NCBI GenBank assembly: GCA_002067745.1
Contig: MVRU01000002.1
Location: 1 to 64,000, forward strand
Direction of reading: 5' to 3'
Source: Syntrophus sp. PtaU1.Bin005
GTDB lineage: Bacteria; Desulfobacterota; Syntrophia; Syntrophales; Syntrophaceae
DNA length: 64,000 nucleotides
How positions within the stretch are numbered: position 1 is the first letter of the stretch; each line of letters begins with the position of its first letter. Under the pieces are notes generated by a model, which did not search any database, was not told the origin of the DNA, and saw only the letters and a program-made list of their open reading frames with translations. The translations under genes and the position numbers were made by a program. Shown piece by piece: positions 27,792-36,601 of this stretch.

Positions 27792-28784
27792 ATGTTGATT
27801 TCCCCTCTGAACCCGCTCGAACTGAAGATTGAAATCACGGACGCATGCAACTTGAACTGCACGTTCTGCTACCTCGGGGGAGAGATCCGTCAGGGCAGAT
27901 CGTTCATGCCGGACCAGAAGGTCCTTGGCTGGATCGACTGGGCTGTGGATAACGGCATTCCGGGAGTCCGTTTTACCGGAGGAGAGGCCACACTGCATCC
28001 GCAGATTGAAATGTTCTGCTGCTATGCACACCTCTGCGGCCGCACCGTCATCCTGAACACCAACGGCACCGGCGATACCGGGCTCTACCGGAGGCTTTTC
28101 CCTGTTGTCGATGACCTTCGGATCAGCCTTCCCTCGCTCGATGCCGGGCACCTGGACCGGATGACTGGAGGGCTGGCCCTGCTGCACCAGAAGGAAGGGC
28201 TCATCGAACAGGCGCTTGAGGCTGATGTATCGCGAATCTGTCTTCTTACTCCCCTGATGCCGGAACTGCATGGAACATTGGAGCCGTTTGTCCGGTTTGC
28301 AAAAAAATCTCCCCGGCTTTTCTGGATGCCGCTGCGCTACGAATCTACGCCGATTCTGCCCCGCCCCTGGACGCGGCCGGATGCACAGGCCTTTGCCGAG
28401 GAAATGGCGGATTTGATGGATAAGCACCCCGATCGGGCCAGGGGGATCTTTCTGGCCACGCCATTCTGTGCGGTCAGGCCGACGGAGCTTGGGGCGCGTG
28501 TGTTTCACGGCCGAACGAGGGACTGCGGCCCCTTCGTGGCATTGAACGTCAACGCCCGCGGCAGGATGCAGGCCTGCTTCGACGTGTGCGAACTGACGGA
28601 AACCCGGAATCTCGAAGAAATCCGGAAGAGTCCGGAAATCCTGTCCTGCGCATCGACCGAAGCGCTGCCTGCGGAATGCCTCCTCTGTGCTTATCTCGCC
28701 CGGTGCGCCGGCGGCTGCCGCAAACCCTATGGCCTGGTTCAGCACGGCGGCCGGAACATCGATTATCTGGCTGGATATCTATAA
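27792..28784 (+). CDS. radical SAM/SPASM enzyme of the RiPP cluster
   Basis: 330 residues. CNLNCTFC (Cys 19, 23, 26) is the CX3CX2C radical-SAM cluster, and VRFTGGEATLHP is the GGE SAM-binding motif. The C-terminal third has a SPASM-like Cys set: CGPFVALNVNARGRMQACFDVC, written here as CGPFVAL and then QACFDVC, followed by ECLLCAYLARCAGGC. These bind auxiliary clusters. SPASM enzymes install thioether, C-C or epimer modifications in peptides. It lies 70 bp after the precursor and 9 bp before the YcaO gene, so a peptide substrate is very likely, but the chemistry cannot be read. Confidence 0.88.
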   Translation: MLISPLNPLELKIEITDACNLNCTFCYLGGEIRQGRSFMPDQKVLGWIDWAVDNGIPGVRFTGGEATLHPQIEMFCCYAHLCGRTVILNTNGTGDTGLYRRLFPVVDDLRISLPSLDAGHLDRMTGGLALLHQKEGLIEQALEADVSRICLLTPLMPELHGTLEPFVRFAKKSPRLFWMPLRYESTPILPRPWTRPDAQAFAEEMADLMDKHPDRARGIFLATPFCAVRPTELGARVFHGRTRDCGPFVALNVNARGRMQACFDVCELTETRNLEEIRKSPEILSCASTEALPAECLLCAYLARCAGGCRKPYGLVQHGGRNIDYLAGYL

Positions 28785-28793
28785 GTTTTCATT

Positions 28794-31067
28794 ATGGGAA
28801 ATCTTAAGATCAAACGCGGAATGGTTCCGGTCGCCGATGGGAAGGGCGGCTGGTTTCTTCTGGATGAGGCGGGACCAGGCAGGGTTACCTCGGCCCTGGC
28901 TTCGGAATTGATCGGCCTGATTCTGCAGGGAATTTCCGGTGAAGACGATCTCGCTTCGGCCCTTGAGAACCGTTTTTCTCCCGAGGAGGTCTTTTTCACT
29001 CTCATCCATCTCGAACGGCAAGGGGTGATCGTCAAGGATTCCGGGCAGCCCGAAACGCCTGCGGATGTGTTCCGGGCCGGGGTCCTCAGCCGGGGATTTT
29101 CGGCATCTCCAGGCCGGCGGACTTCAACCCTGGCTGTGAAGATCTTTGCCACCGGCGGGGCGGATTCCCTCGCCGACGACCTTGCCGGGCTGTTGTCGCG
29201 TTCAGACATGCTGAACATTGAGCGGATCCCTGACGGTTATCAGAAAGAACTCAGTCCCGATGACCTTTATGTGGCCGTTACATCCGATATCCTCGATCCG
29301 GAGCTGGAGGCGTTCGGACGCTTAGCCCTGCAGCGCGGGCTCCGCTGGCTGTCCGTCAAACCCAGTGGGATCGTTCCGCAGATCGGGCCGCTCTTCCTTC
29401 CGGAACAGACAGGGTGCGCGGTTTGCCTCCTGGACCGGGTCAAGGGGCATCGCCGGCGGGAATGGGAAGCAATCCTTGCCGCGAAGGATCGGAAACCCCT
29501 TCTCCTGTCCGTGGGAATGACGCCTTTCTCCCTGGAAGCGGTGACGGGCGTGCTTGCCGTCGAACTGGAAAAACTCGCCGCAGGCGATGTGTCGGATCTG
29601 GTCGGGTGCGCACTTACCCTCAATTTCCGCGAGCTTCGACTCGATCGGCATCTTCTCACAAGACGGCCCCAATGTCCGGAGTGCGGCACCCTGGCCAAAG
29701 GGGGGGCTCATTTCGGTTCCCTTCCGGAGGAACCCCTGCGGCTGCAGTCGAGAATCAAGGCGGATCATCGCGACGGCGGCGAACGGGTCTGTTCGGCTGT
29801 GGAGACGCTGGAGACGTATGCTTCCCTGATCAGCCCGGTGACAGGTGTGGTGAAACAGCTGACGTCTCTTGATAAATGTCCGGCTTGCTTCGGCCACATT
29901 GTCCGCAGCGACTGGATTGTCCGAAACGCCGGCAAGCCGGCGCGAAGTGAGGGGAATTCCCGTCTGACCGCTACAGGTTTCAGCACAGGAAAGGGGAGAA
30001 CCGTCCCGCAGGCGCGTGCCAGCGCTCTGGGGGAGGCCGTTGAGCGTTACTGTTCTCAGTATGAGGGATATGAACCCTCTGTCCGAGCTACCTTTTCGGA
30101 ACTGGGGGACGCGGCGATTTCTCCAAGCGACCTGATGGGCTTCAGCCAGCGGCAGTACAGGGACCGCGAAGCCTGGCGCCAAAAGGGGAGCACGGCTTAT
30201 GTGGCGGATCCCTATGACGAAGGGCGCTCCATCGACTGGACGCCTGCCTGGTCGCTGACGCAGAAGCGCTGGCGGCTGATTCCCAGCGCCTTTGCCTATT
30301 ATTTCTATCCCGCGGAGGGAGGCGGCGACATCTGCTGGGGTTGCAGCAACGGCGTGGCTGCGGGAAACTGCCTTGAAGAGGCGATCATGCAGGGCTTTTT
30401 CGAACTGGTCGAGCGCGACGCCACGGCGATGTGGTGGTACCACAGGCTGCGTAAACCCTCCGTGGATTTGAACCGGATCGGCTCTCCGTTTGCCGCTTCT
30501 GTGAATGCGGCCATGGGTGAGATGGGTATGAGGCTGGAGGTGCTGGATCTGACCCATGATCTGGGAATTCCCGTCTTTTCGGCCACCCTCTTCGAACCTG
30601 AGGATGGCGGCCGCCTTCATTCCCTGGGACTGGGCTGCCACCGCGATGCGCGGATCGCCCTGGAACGGGCCCTGGGGGAATTGGGGCAGTGCTGGGGGCT
30701 GGCGGACATAGACGATTACAGTCTTCGGTTTCAAGGCACCCCCTTGAGCAGAGAGCCTTTTTTAAAGCCTGATCCCGATAAGCCTCCAAAGACCCTTTCG
30801 GATTTTTCTCGAGGACAGAGCGTCGATTTCCTTGACGACATCGAAGATTCCGTGGGCCTGCTGAAGGATCTGGGATTGGAGATGCTGGTGATGGATCTGA
30901 CCCGACCGGATGTTGGCTTTCCCGTGGTCCGGGTGATCATCCCCGGGCTGATGCATTTCTGGCCCCGTTTCGGTTTCCGCCGTCTTTTCGAGGTCCCGAG
31001 GGCTCTTGGATGGATTGGAGAGAACGCCGGCGAAGATGACCTCAATTCCGTTCCGTTTTTCTTATAG
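28794..31067 (+). CDS. TOMM cyclodehydratase: E1-like/leader-binding domain fused to YcaO
   Basis: 757 residues. The N-terminal ~90 residues look like a RiPP recognition element (winged-helix-like). A degenerate E1-like domain follows, with paired cysteines (CAVC near 207, CPEC near 294, CPAC near 361) that probably bind zinc. The C-terminal YcaO domain has the ATP/Mg motifs SALGEAVERYCSQYEGYE near 410, CLEEAIMQGFFELVERDA near 525 and ERALGELGQ near 623. It ends NSVPFFL; this lacks a full PxPxP tail but is Pro-containing. The family makes azoline rings from Cys/Ser/Thr of a precursor using ATP. It is coupled between the SPASM enzyme and the dehydrogenase. Confidence 0.9.
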   Translation: MGNLKIKRGMVPVADGKGGWFLLDEAGPGRVTSALASELIGLILQGISGEDDLASALENRFSPEEVFFTLIHLERQGVIVKDSGQPETPADVFRAGVLSRGFSASPGRRTSTLAVKIFATGGADSLADDLAGLLSRSDMLNIERIPDGYQKELSPDDLYVAVTSDILDPELEAFGRLALQRGLRWLSVKPSGIVPQIGPLFLPEQTGCAVCLLDRVKGHRRREWEAILAAKDRKPLLLSVGMTPFSLEAVTGVLAVELEKLAAGDVSDLVGCALTLNFRELRLDRHLLTRRPQCPECGTLAKGGAHFGSLPEEPLRLQSRIKADHRDGGERVCSAVETLETYASLISPVTGVVKQLTSLDKCPACFGHIVRSDWIVRNAGKPARSEGNSRLTATGFSTGKGRTVPQARASALGEAVERYCSQYEGYEPSVRATFSELGDAAISPSDLMGFSQRQYRDREAWRQKGSTAYVADPYDEGRSIDWTPAWSLTQKRWRLIPSAFAYYFYPAEGGGDICWGCSNGVAAGNCLEEAIMQGFFELVERDATAMWWYHRLRKPSVDLNRIGSPFAASVNAAMGEMGMRLEVLDLTHDLGIPVFSATLFEPEDGGRLHSLGLGCHRDARIALERALGELGQCWGLADIDDYSLRFQGTPLSREPFLKPDPDKPPKTLSDFSRGQSVDFLDDIEDSVGLLKDLGLEMLVMDLTRPDVGFPVVRVIIPGLMHFWPRFGFRRLFEVPRALGWIGENAGEDDLNSVPFFL

Positions 31068-31072
31068 GTACC

Positions 31073-32458
31073 ATGGCGAAATCAACCGAAGCCGAGAATC
31101 CGTTTTCCTCCCCGACAGATGATGCCGCTTTTTTCGTGAAGCTGAGGGATGGACTGACGGAGGAAAGGCAGGAAAACGGACGAATCGCCCTCGTTCGAAG
31201 CGGGGTAACCGTTCTGGATGCGCCCGACCATCCCCTTGTTGAAGATCTGATGAACGGCTGGATGACGGAGGCCTGGATTGACCGCCTGGCGGAATCAGCC
31301 GATAATCCGCCGGTTGTCTATTTTCTCTGCGAAACGTTATTTTCCCGGGGGCTTCTGCAGGTTCAATGCAGAGCCGGCGGACGTGCTCTGTTTTCACTTC
31401 AACCCGCGCCGCCCTGGCAGGCCTGGAAGGAGCCTCTGCCGGAGTCCTTCCCCGGGTTCTCACCTTCCGCCTGTCTGCGGCGATCTGGTGATGCGCTTTT
31501 ACTGGAGATGCCCCTTTCCCGTAAGAAGTGTCTCATCCATGACGAACGCTGCATGATCTGGCTCATGGAGATGATCCGGGAGGGATCTTCCCCTCCTTCA
31601 GAGGACACCGCCCGCATGGCCTTCTATCGGGCCTTGCAGCTCATGAACGCTCTGGAAGAGGTAAAGACGGACAGTCCCATCTGGGAGTTTCACGACCTGT
31701 TGTTTTTTCATGCCTCGAGCATCGGTTTTCATGATGACCGCATCGGCGCAACCTGGCGGCTCAGGAAAAAGCTTCCTCCCGCACCCCTTTTCAAACCCTG
31801 CAGGGGGAGGGAGCTTCCGCTGCCGAAGCCTGACGAACACTTCAAGGAACTGCTGGACACCCCTCTTGCCGAGGTGCTTGCAGGCCGCCGCAGCGGCCGA
31901 ATCCCCGGCAGGCGGCCGATTTCCCTGGAGGAACTGAGCGCGTTGCTGTATGCCACGGCTCGCTGTCAGGACATCCTCGATGACGCTTCACGTCCCTGTC
32001 AGGGGTCCCGACGCCCATCACCCAGCGGCGGCGCCCTCCATTCGCTGGAAATCTATCCCCTGATCCACCAATGCATCGGCCTTGGAACCGGAGCTTGGCG
32101 CTATGATCCGGAAACCCATGGTCTGGAATCCATTCCTGTGGACGGCAAGTTGCTGAACGTTTACCTGAACAGCAATCCCCACGACCAAATCCACGGGGCC
32201 GGGCTGCCCAATGTCCGGCTTGTTATAACCTCCCGTTTTCTAAGGAATTCCTGGAAGTACGAAAAGATTGCATACCGCCTGATCCTGCAGGATCTGGGCT
32301 GCCTCTATCAGACCCTCAGCCTTACCGCCGCAGCCCTGGGATTGGCGTCCTGCATCCTGGGAGTTGTGGATTCCAAGCGCCTGGGGAAGGTTATGAACCT
32401 GGAATCGCTCGTCGAGCCGGTCATTGGCGAGATGACCCTATCCTCACAGCCCGGCTAG
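31073..32458 (+). CDS. SagB/ThcOx-type FMN dehydrogenase of the RiPP cluster
   Basis: 461 residues. The C-terminal ~200 residues form a nitroreductase-type SagB domain: VLAGRRSGRIPGRRPISLEE (FMN phosphate arginines near 270), SPSGGALHSLEIYPLI near 317, WKYEKIAYRLILQDLG and LGLASCILGVVDSKRL near 421. The N-terminal ~240 residues form the helical/winged-helix extension usual in large SagB-type dehydrogenases. Such enzymes oxidise azolines to azoles. It begins five bases after the YcaO stop. Its presence predicts mature thiazoles/oxazoles in the product. Confidence 0.87.
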   Translation: MAKSTEAENPFSSPTDDAAFFVKLRDGLTEERQENGRIALVRSGVTVLDAPDHPLVEDLMNGWMTEAWIDRLAESADNPPVVYFLCETLFSRGLLQVQCRAGGRALFSLQPAPPWQAWKEPLPESFPGFSPSACLRRSGDALLLEMPLSRKKCLIHDERCMIWLMEMIREGSSPPSEDTARMAFYRALQLMNALEEVKTDSPIWEFHDLLFFHASSIGFHDDRIGATWRLRKKLPPAPLFKPCRGRELPLPKPDEHFKELLDTPLAEVLAGRRSGRIPGRRPISLEELSALLYATARCQDILDDASRPCQGSRRPSPSGGALHSLEIYPLIHQCIGLGTGAWRYDPETHGLESIPVDGKLLNVYLNSNPHDQIHGAGLPNVRLVITSRFLRNSWKYEKIAYRLILQDLGCLYQTLSLTAAALGLASCILGVVDSKRLGKVMNLESLVEPVIGEMTLSSQPG

Positions 32459-32673
32459 GGTCAGGGTTGCCGCCTGCCTTTACGGACGGCACAGGGATGG
32501 GGGAACTGTGTTCCCGACGTTCGAGAATTTTCACCGGTTGGCTTCGCTTTACGGGCTCCGGGCGGGACCTACCATGCTTTAAGCGCCGGACTCAGGATTT
32601 TTTGAGGGGCCGAAAGGGAAAACAGGGGCGGGGCGCGTTCATGAACGCGCCCCGCAGACGAGATTGGAACCGC

Positions 32674-34242
32674 TTAGGCTGAATAGGTGATGTCGGCGTT
32701 GTCCAGCAGGGTGGCTATTGCACCTGGGACTCCGATCAGGGTGCATATTTTAACGGAGTCTCCGCCTTCACCGGTTGTAGGATTGTACCAGACGTTCCCA
32801 TTTGCCGTGTCATAATAAATTCCGCTGTCTTCGGCTCCGTTACCCGTAAAACCGTCGCCCTCGAAATAGCAGTCGTCATCCAGTACGGTTCCATCGAACG
32901 TAAGGCCCTCTATGGAACCGTCAGTTGCACCGTCAAGGATGTCCTTCAGCACGATCGTGTCGCTGGCGTCATGGGAAAAGTCGGCAATCTTATCGGCATT
33001 GGCCTCACCGGTGTGGCTGAAGACAAAACTGTCCTGACCTGCCCCGCCGTTCAGATAGTCTTTGCCCGCTTCACCATACAGGGTGTCGTTGCCGTCACCG
33101 CCATACAGAGTGTCGTTGCCGTTACCTCCATACAGGATGTCATTGCCGGCCTTACCCTTAAGGGTGTCTTTTCCCCCCAGGCCTGTTAGCGTGTTCGCAT
33201 TGCCGTTGCCGACGATCACGTTGTTTAGGGTGTTGCCCGTTCCTTCTGTGGCCGTGCTAAACATGTAAAGGCTTTCCACATTGGCAGTCAGTGTATAGTC
33301 AACATAGGCATTGACCCTGTCGGTACCCGCATCCAGGGTTTCGTAAATCATATCATCCGCACTGTCGACGATGTAGGTATCGTCGCCGTCGTTGCCTCTC
33401 ATGATGTCATCGCCTGTTCCGCCATTTAAATAATCGTTGCCGTCACCGCCATACAGAGTGTCGTTGCCGGCATACCCATTCAGGGTGTCGTCTCCGCCTT
33501 TACCCTGAAGGGTGTCATTTCCATCCAGGGCATTAAGGGTGTTTGCATTGCCATTGCCGACGATCACGTTGTCAAGGTTGTTGCCGGTCCCCTTTGTGGC
33601 CGTACTATACAGGTAGAGATTTTCCACATTGGCAGCCAGGGTATAGTCAACATAGGCATTGACCCTGTCGGTACCCGCATCCAGGGTTTCGTAGACCGTG
33701 TCATTGGCACTGTCGACGATGAAGGTATCGTCGCCGTCGTTGCCTCTCATGATGTCATCGCCTGTTCCGCCATTTAAATAATCGTTGCCATCTCCGCCAT
33801 ACAGGGTGTCATTGCCGGCATACCCGTTCAGGGTGTCGTCTCCGCCTTTACCCTGAAGGGTGTCATTTCCACCCAGGGCATTAAGGGTGTTTGCATTGCC
33901 ATTGCCGACGATCACGTTGTCAAGGTTGTTGCCGGTCCCCTTTGTGGCCGCACTATACAGGTAGAGATTTTCCACATTGGCAGCCAGGGTATAGTCAACA
34001 TAGGCATTGACCCTGTCGGTACCCGCATCCAGGGTTTCGTAGACCGTGTCATTGGCACTGTCGACGATATAGGTGTCGTTTCCCTCGTTGCCTCTCATGA
34101 TGTCATCGCCCGTTCCGCCACTTAAATAATCGTTACCTGCATAGCCGTTCAGAGTGTCGTCACCGTCCAGTCCGTAAAGAATGTCATTCCCCGTCGTTCC
34201 ATCGATCACATCGTTGCCGTTTGTTCCATATTTAGTCGCCAC
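32674..34242 (-). CDS. RTX-type calcium-binding repeat protein
   Basis: 522 residues from GTG 34242 with AGGAGG eight bases upstream. It consists mainly of GGxGxDxLx nonapeptides (GGDGNDTLYGGDGNDTL and similar) that form a Ca2+-binding parallel beta-roll. Each repeat block is followed by a ~60-residue segment (TYIVDSANDTVYETLDAGTD, ANVENLYLYS). The C-terminal ~120 residues (SHDASDTIVLKDILDG..., ending DITYSA) have the acidic, aliphatic character of a type I secretion tail. No N-terminal signal is present. No enzymatic domain is seen, so a surface or S-layer-like or adhesion role is plausible. No type I exporter genes are adjacent. Confidence 0.9.
   Translation of the reverse strand: MATKYGTNGNDVIDGTTGNDILYGLDGDDTLNGYAGNDYLSGGTGDDIMRGNEGNDTYIVDSANDTVYETLDAGTDRVNAYVDYTLAANVENLYLYSAATKGTGNNLDNVIVGNGNANTLNALGGNDTLQGKGGDDTLNGYAGNDTLYGGDGNDYLNGGTGDDIMRGNDGDDTFIVDSANDTVYETLDAGTDRVNAYVDYTLAANVENLYLYSTATKGTGNNLDNVIVGNGNANTLNALDGNDTLQGKGGDDTLNGYAGNDTLYGGDGNDYLNGGTGDDIMRGNDGDDTYIVDSADDMIYETLDAGTDRVNAYVDYTLTANVESLYMFSTATEGTGNTLNNVIVGNGNANTLTGLGGKDTLKGKAGNDILYGGNGNDTLYGGDGNDTLYGEAGKDYLNGGAGQDSFVFSHTGEANADKIADFSHDASDTIVLKDILDGATDGSIEGLTFDGTVLDDDCYFEGDGFTGNGAEDSGIYYDTANGNVWYNPTTGEGGDSVKICTLIGVPGAIATLLDNADITYSA
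33136..34152 (-). repeat. 348-bp tandem repeats (three units) inside the RTX gene
   Basis: Identical landmarks recur exactly 348 bp apart: the CATAGG of the AYVDYT-coding segment at 33303, 33651 and 33999. Each unit encodes 116 residues; the N-terminal unit lacks one nonapeptide. Units one and two are nearly identical at DNA level and unit three is more diverged. This suggests recent duplication and scope for copy-number change. Confidence 0.85.
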
Positions 34243-34627
34243 GACTTATACCTCCTGAATTTTATATTGTTGAATGATGGACGGTAATACTTTTAGACGT
34301 TTTGCAGGCAGCTTGCAATCAGGGAATCCCTTAATTTTTGCTTCCAAATCCCTTAATCTTTTTGCACTGGGGAATAACAGATGAGTCTTTCGAAACTTAA
34401 ACAGGAAATATTTCCCATAAATTCATAGATATAGAAGGAGGGGGACGTGAGAGAAATCACAAAATCGTAACAAAGGTTCTGTGGTGCGAGGATAGGTATC
34501 CTTTTCCCTGGCCGCGTTTTTTCGAAGACGGTCCACAGTCCCATCTCATCTTTAACAAGGAGAAAAATATCTCAATAAATATCGTGTGAAAACCATTGTT
34601 AAAGCCGGGGCATCGGGTTGCAGGCGG
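34243..34627 (-). promoter_or_regulatory. RTX upstream region with a direct-repeat operator candidate
   Basis: 385-bp gap. AATCCCTTAAT occurs twice in direct orientation, at 34325-34335 and 34347-34357. The 22-bp period places both copies on the same DNA face. They lie 83-115 bases upstream of the RTX GTG, a suitable place for an activator or response regulator. Nothing else is recognised in the gap. Confidence 0.4.
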
Positions 34628-35884
34628 TTAGGGGGGGTGAAGCTCCTTGATTTTCCGGTCAAAGGCGAGCAGGGCGGAAGGGAAGGGGGAGAGGGTCCGC
34701 CGGACGACCCCCTGGGTGAAAGAGATCGCCAGTCCGTAATTGGTGACCGGCACTTCAGCCTCTCTGGCCTGCTGTTGCCGGCCGAGCATTTCGCGCCGGG
34801 TCAGCATGCAGGCGCCGCAGTGGATGATCAACTTGTATTCCCGCAGGTTTTCCGGGTAATCCCGTCCTGCCGAGATATCGGTCTGAATATTTCCTCCCGC
34901 ATACTGCTTCAGCCAGCGGGGGATTTTGACCCGGCCGATATCGTCCTCCAGGGGGTGATGGGAACAGGCTTCGGCGATGAGGACCTTGTCCCCGGATTGC
35001 AGGTTCTCAATGTAAGCGACCCCTTCAGCCGCTGTAGCGAGATCCCCTTTCTGCCGGGCGAAAAGAATGGAAAAGGTCGTCAGGGGAATGGCCGGGGCCA
35101 CATCGGCGGAAACCTTGAGGATCACCTGGGAATCACAGATGACGATGTCCGGTGGCCGGTTCAGCAGGGCCAGCGTGGCGGGCAGTTCCCTTTCCTTGAC
35201 GACAAGAACCGCCGCATCGTTGTCCAGGGCGTCGCGGATCGTCTGAACCTGGGGAAGGATCAGGCGGCCCCTGGGAGCCTGCAGATCGATGGGAACCACG
35301 AGGACGGCCAGCCCTCCGGGAGGAAGGAGATCCCCCACCAGAGACGGAGGCTGAACAAAATCGTCGGGGGCCGCTTCCAGCAGCCGTCGCTTCAAGGTGT
35401 CCAGGAAGGCATTTCGTCCGGCTGTGTCGAGACTGGAGACGGGTATGACGTGAGAGACTTTTGCCTTGAGATTTTGGAGAAAGCTGTCTGAGGGCCGGTG
35501 GAGATCGATCTTGTTGACCACAACGATCACGGGAACCCTTCTCTTATCCATTTCCGCCAGAACTTCCTCTTCGTAAGTTCCCCAGACGTCCGGTTCCGTC
35601 ACCAGAAGAGCGATGTCGGCCCGGTCAAAAATCTTTTCCGTTTTTTTGAGACGGAGTGCCGAGAGTTCCGAGGCGTCGTCCAGTCCGGCCGTGTCAAGAA
35701 ACAGGACCGGACCCAGGGGTAGCAGCTCCATGGCTTTCTCCACGACATCCGTCGTGGTCCCTGCCACGGAGGAGGTGATGGCGATGTCCTGCCCGACTAC
35801 CAGATTGAGAAAACTGGATTTTCCCACATTGGTGCGCCCCAGCAGGGCAATGTGGAGGCGGTTTCCCTTGGGGGTGGTGTCCAT
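34628..35884 (-). CDS. hydF: [FeFe]-hydrogenase maturation GTPase HydF
   Basis: 418 residues. The N-terminal TrmE-like GTPase has ALLGRTNVGKSSF (P-loop at 16-24), DTAGLDD and VVNKIDL. The C-terminal cluster-binding domain has EACSHHPLEDDIGRVKIP and HCGACMLTRR, the conserved His/Cys ligands that hold the 2Fe precursor. HydF is the scaffold that delivers the 2Fe subcluster to HydA. I start at 35884 (MDTTPKGNRLHIALLG); the frame extends upstream without similarity. It lies downstream of the [NiFe] operon on the same strand. HydE and HydG are not in the window. Confidence 0.93.
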   Translation of the reverse strand: MDTTPKGNRLHIALLGRTNVGKSSFLNLVVGQDIAITSSVAGTTTDVVEKAMELLPLGPVLFLDTAGLDDASELSALRLKKTEKIFDRADIALLVTEPDVWGTYEEEVLAEMDKRRVPVIVVVNKIDLHRPSDSFLQNLKAKVSHVIPVSSLDTAGRNAFLDTLKRRLLEAAPDDFVQPPSLVGDLLPPGGLAVLVVPIDLQAPRGRLILPQVQTIRDALDNDAAVLVVKERELPATLALLNRPPDIVICDSQVILKVSADVAPAIPLTTFSILFARQKGDLATAAEGVAYIENLQSGDKVLIAEACSHHPLEDDIGRVKIPRWLKQYAGGNIQTDISAGRDYPENLREYKLIIHCGACMLTRREMLGRQQQAREAEVPVTNYGLAISFTQGVVRRTLSPFPSALLAFDRKIKELHPP

Positions 35885-35999
35885 TTTCGCTGAACCTCGA
35901 AGAGATATTGGATTTAAATCGATCAAAGCGTCCTGATCATTGCAGAAAAAGGGGAGGAAAGGCAACGTCTTTTTATCGGGGACGGACGGGTTGGGCGAT

Positions 36000-36518
36000 T
36001 CAGCAGCCGGGTGCAGTGGCTGGTGCCTCTCGCTCAAGCAGGCTCAGGATCCGGTCTGTCGCTTCCTCTACGAGGGCGTCTGTTTCCGGAGAGAGTTTCC
36101 GAAGAAAGTCGAAGTTGTGGCCGACAATCGAAACAAGGTATCCCTTGATGTCACGGCCATGGAGAGCCTTGAAAAACGCCAGAAGGGTTGCCGGGCTCAT
36201 GTGATGCGTCAATGTCAGGCCGGCCTCATCGGGCGATACCAAGCCGCAATGTAGCTCATCCAGGTTAGGATCGACATGGGCGTCCACGAAGATCACCTGC
36301 TCGTATCCTTCAAGGAGATCGATTAGTTCCGGCACCAGCTCAACCATGAAGATGGAGTCCAGAAGACCGCCGAGATCTTCGAGTCCCGTGCAGCCCTCGT
36401 CCAGTGCCGCCTGTCCCAGCCGTTTCCGGAATGCATTGACCACGAAAAAGGCAACCCCGTCATCGGCACGGTCCAGGTTGCCGAAACCCACCAGCAGGGT
36501 TCGTTTTTTTGAATTCAT
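36000..36518 (-). CDS. hydrogenase maturation protease (HycI/HoxW type)
   Basis: 172 residues. LLVGFGNLDRADDGVAFFVV is the M52 protease start with the nickel-sensing Asp (usually GNxxxxDDG). FVDAHVDPNLDEL supplies the second metal ligand, and the conserved His is in TLTHHMSPATLLA. It cleaves the C-terminal peptide of the large subunit after Ni insertion. It follows hoxH by 83 bp, and the HoxH here has such a peptide. Confidence 0.85.
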   Translation of the reverse strand: MNSKKRTLLVGFGNLDRADDGVAFFVVNAFRKRLGQAALDEGCTGLEDLGGLLDSIFMVELVPELIDLLEGYEQVIFVDAHVDPNLDELHCGLVSPDEAGLTLTHHMSPATLLAFFKALHGRDIKGYLVSIVGHNFDFLRKLSPETDALVEEATDRILSLLEREAPATAPGC

Positions 36519-36601
36519 TGGAATCTCTTCGGAAGGCGAAAGAAGGGAAGGGGGGAAATAATCCGTTCCCCGCTTCTCTTCTTCATCGTATGATTTGCGC
36601 A

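Noticed and set aside
32629-32654. 26-bp perfect palindrome (arms CGGGGCGCGTTCA and TGAACGCGCCCCG) downstream of the RTX gene
   Set aside because: A terminator is plausible by position, but no U-tract follows on either strand, so I did not list it as one. A related GGGGCGCGTT arm occurs in the terminator at 54949, so it may be a dispersed hairpin.
33136-34152. CRISPR-like repeats
   Set aside because: The repeats are 348-bp in-frame RTX units, not short repeats separated by unique spacers.
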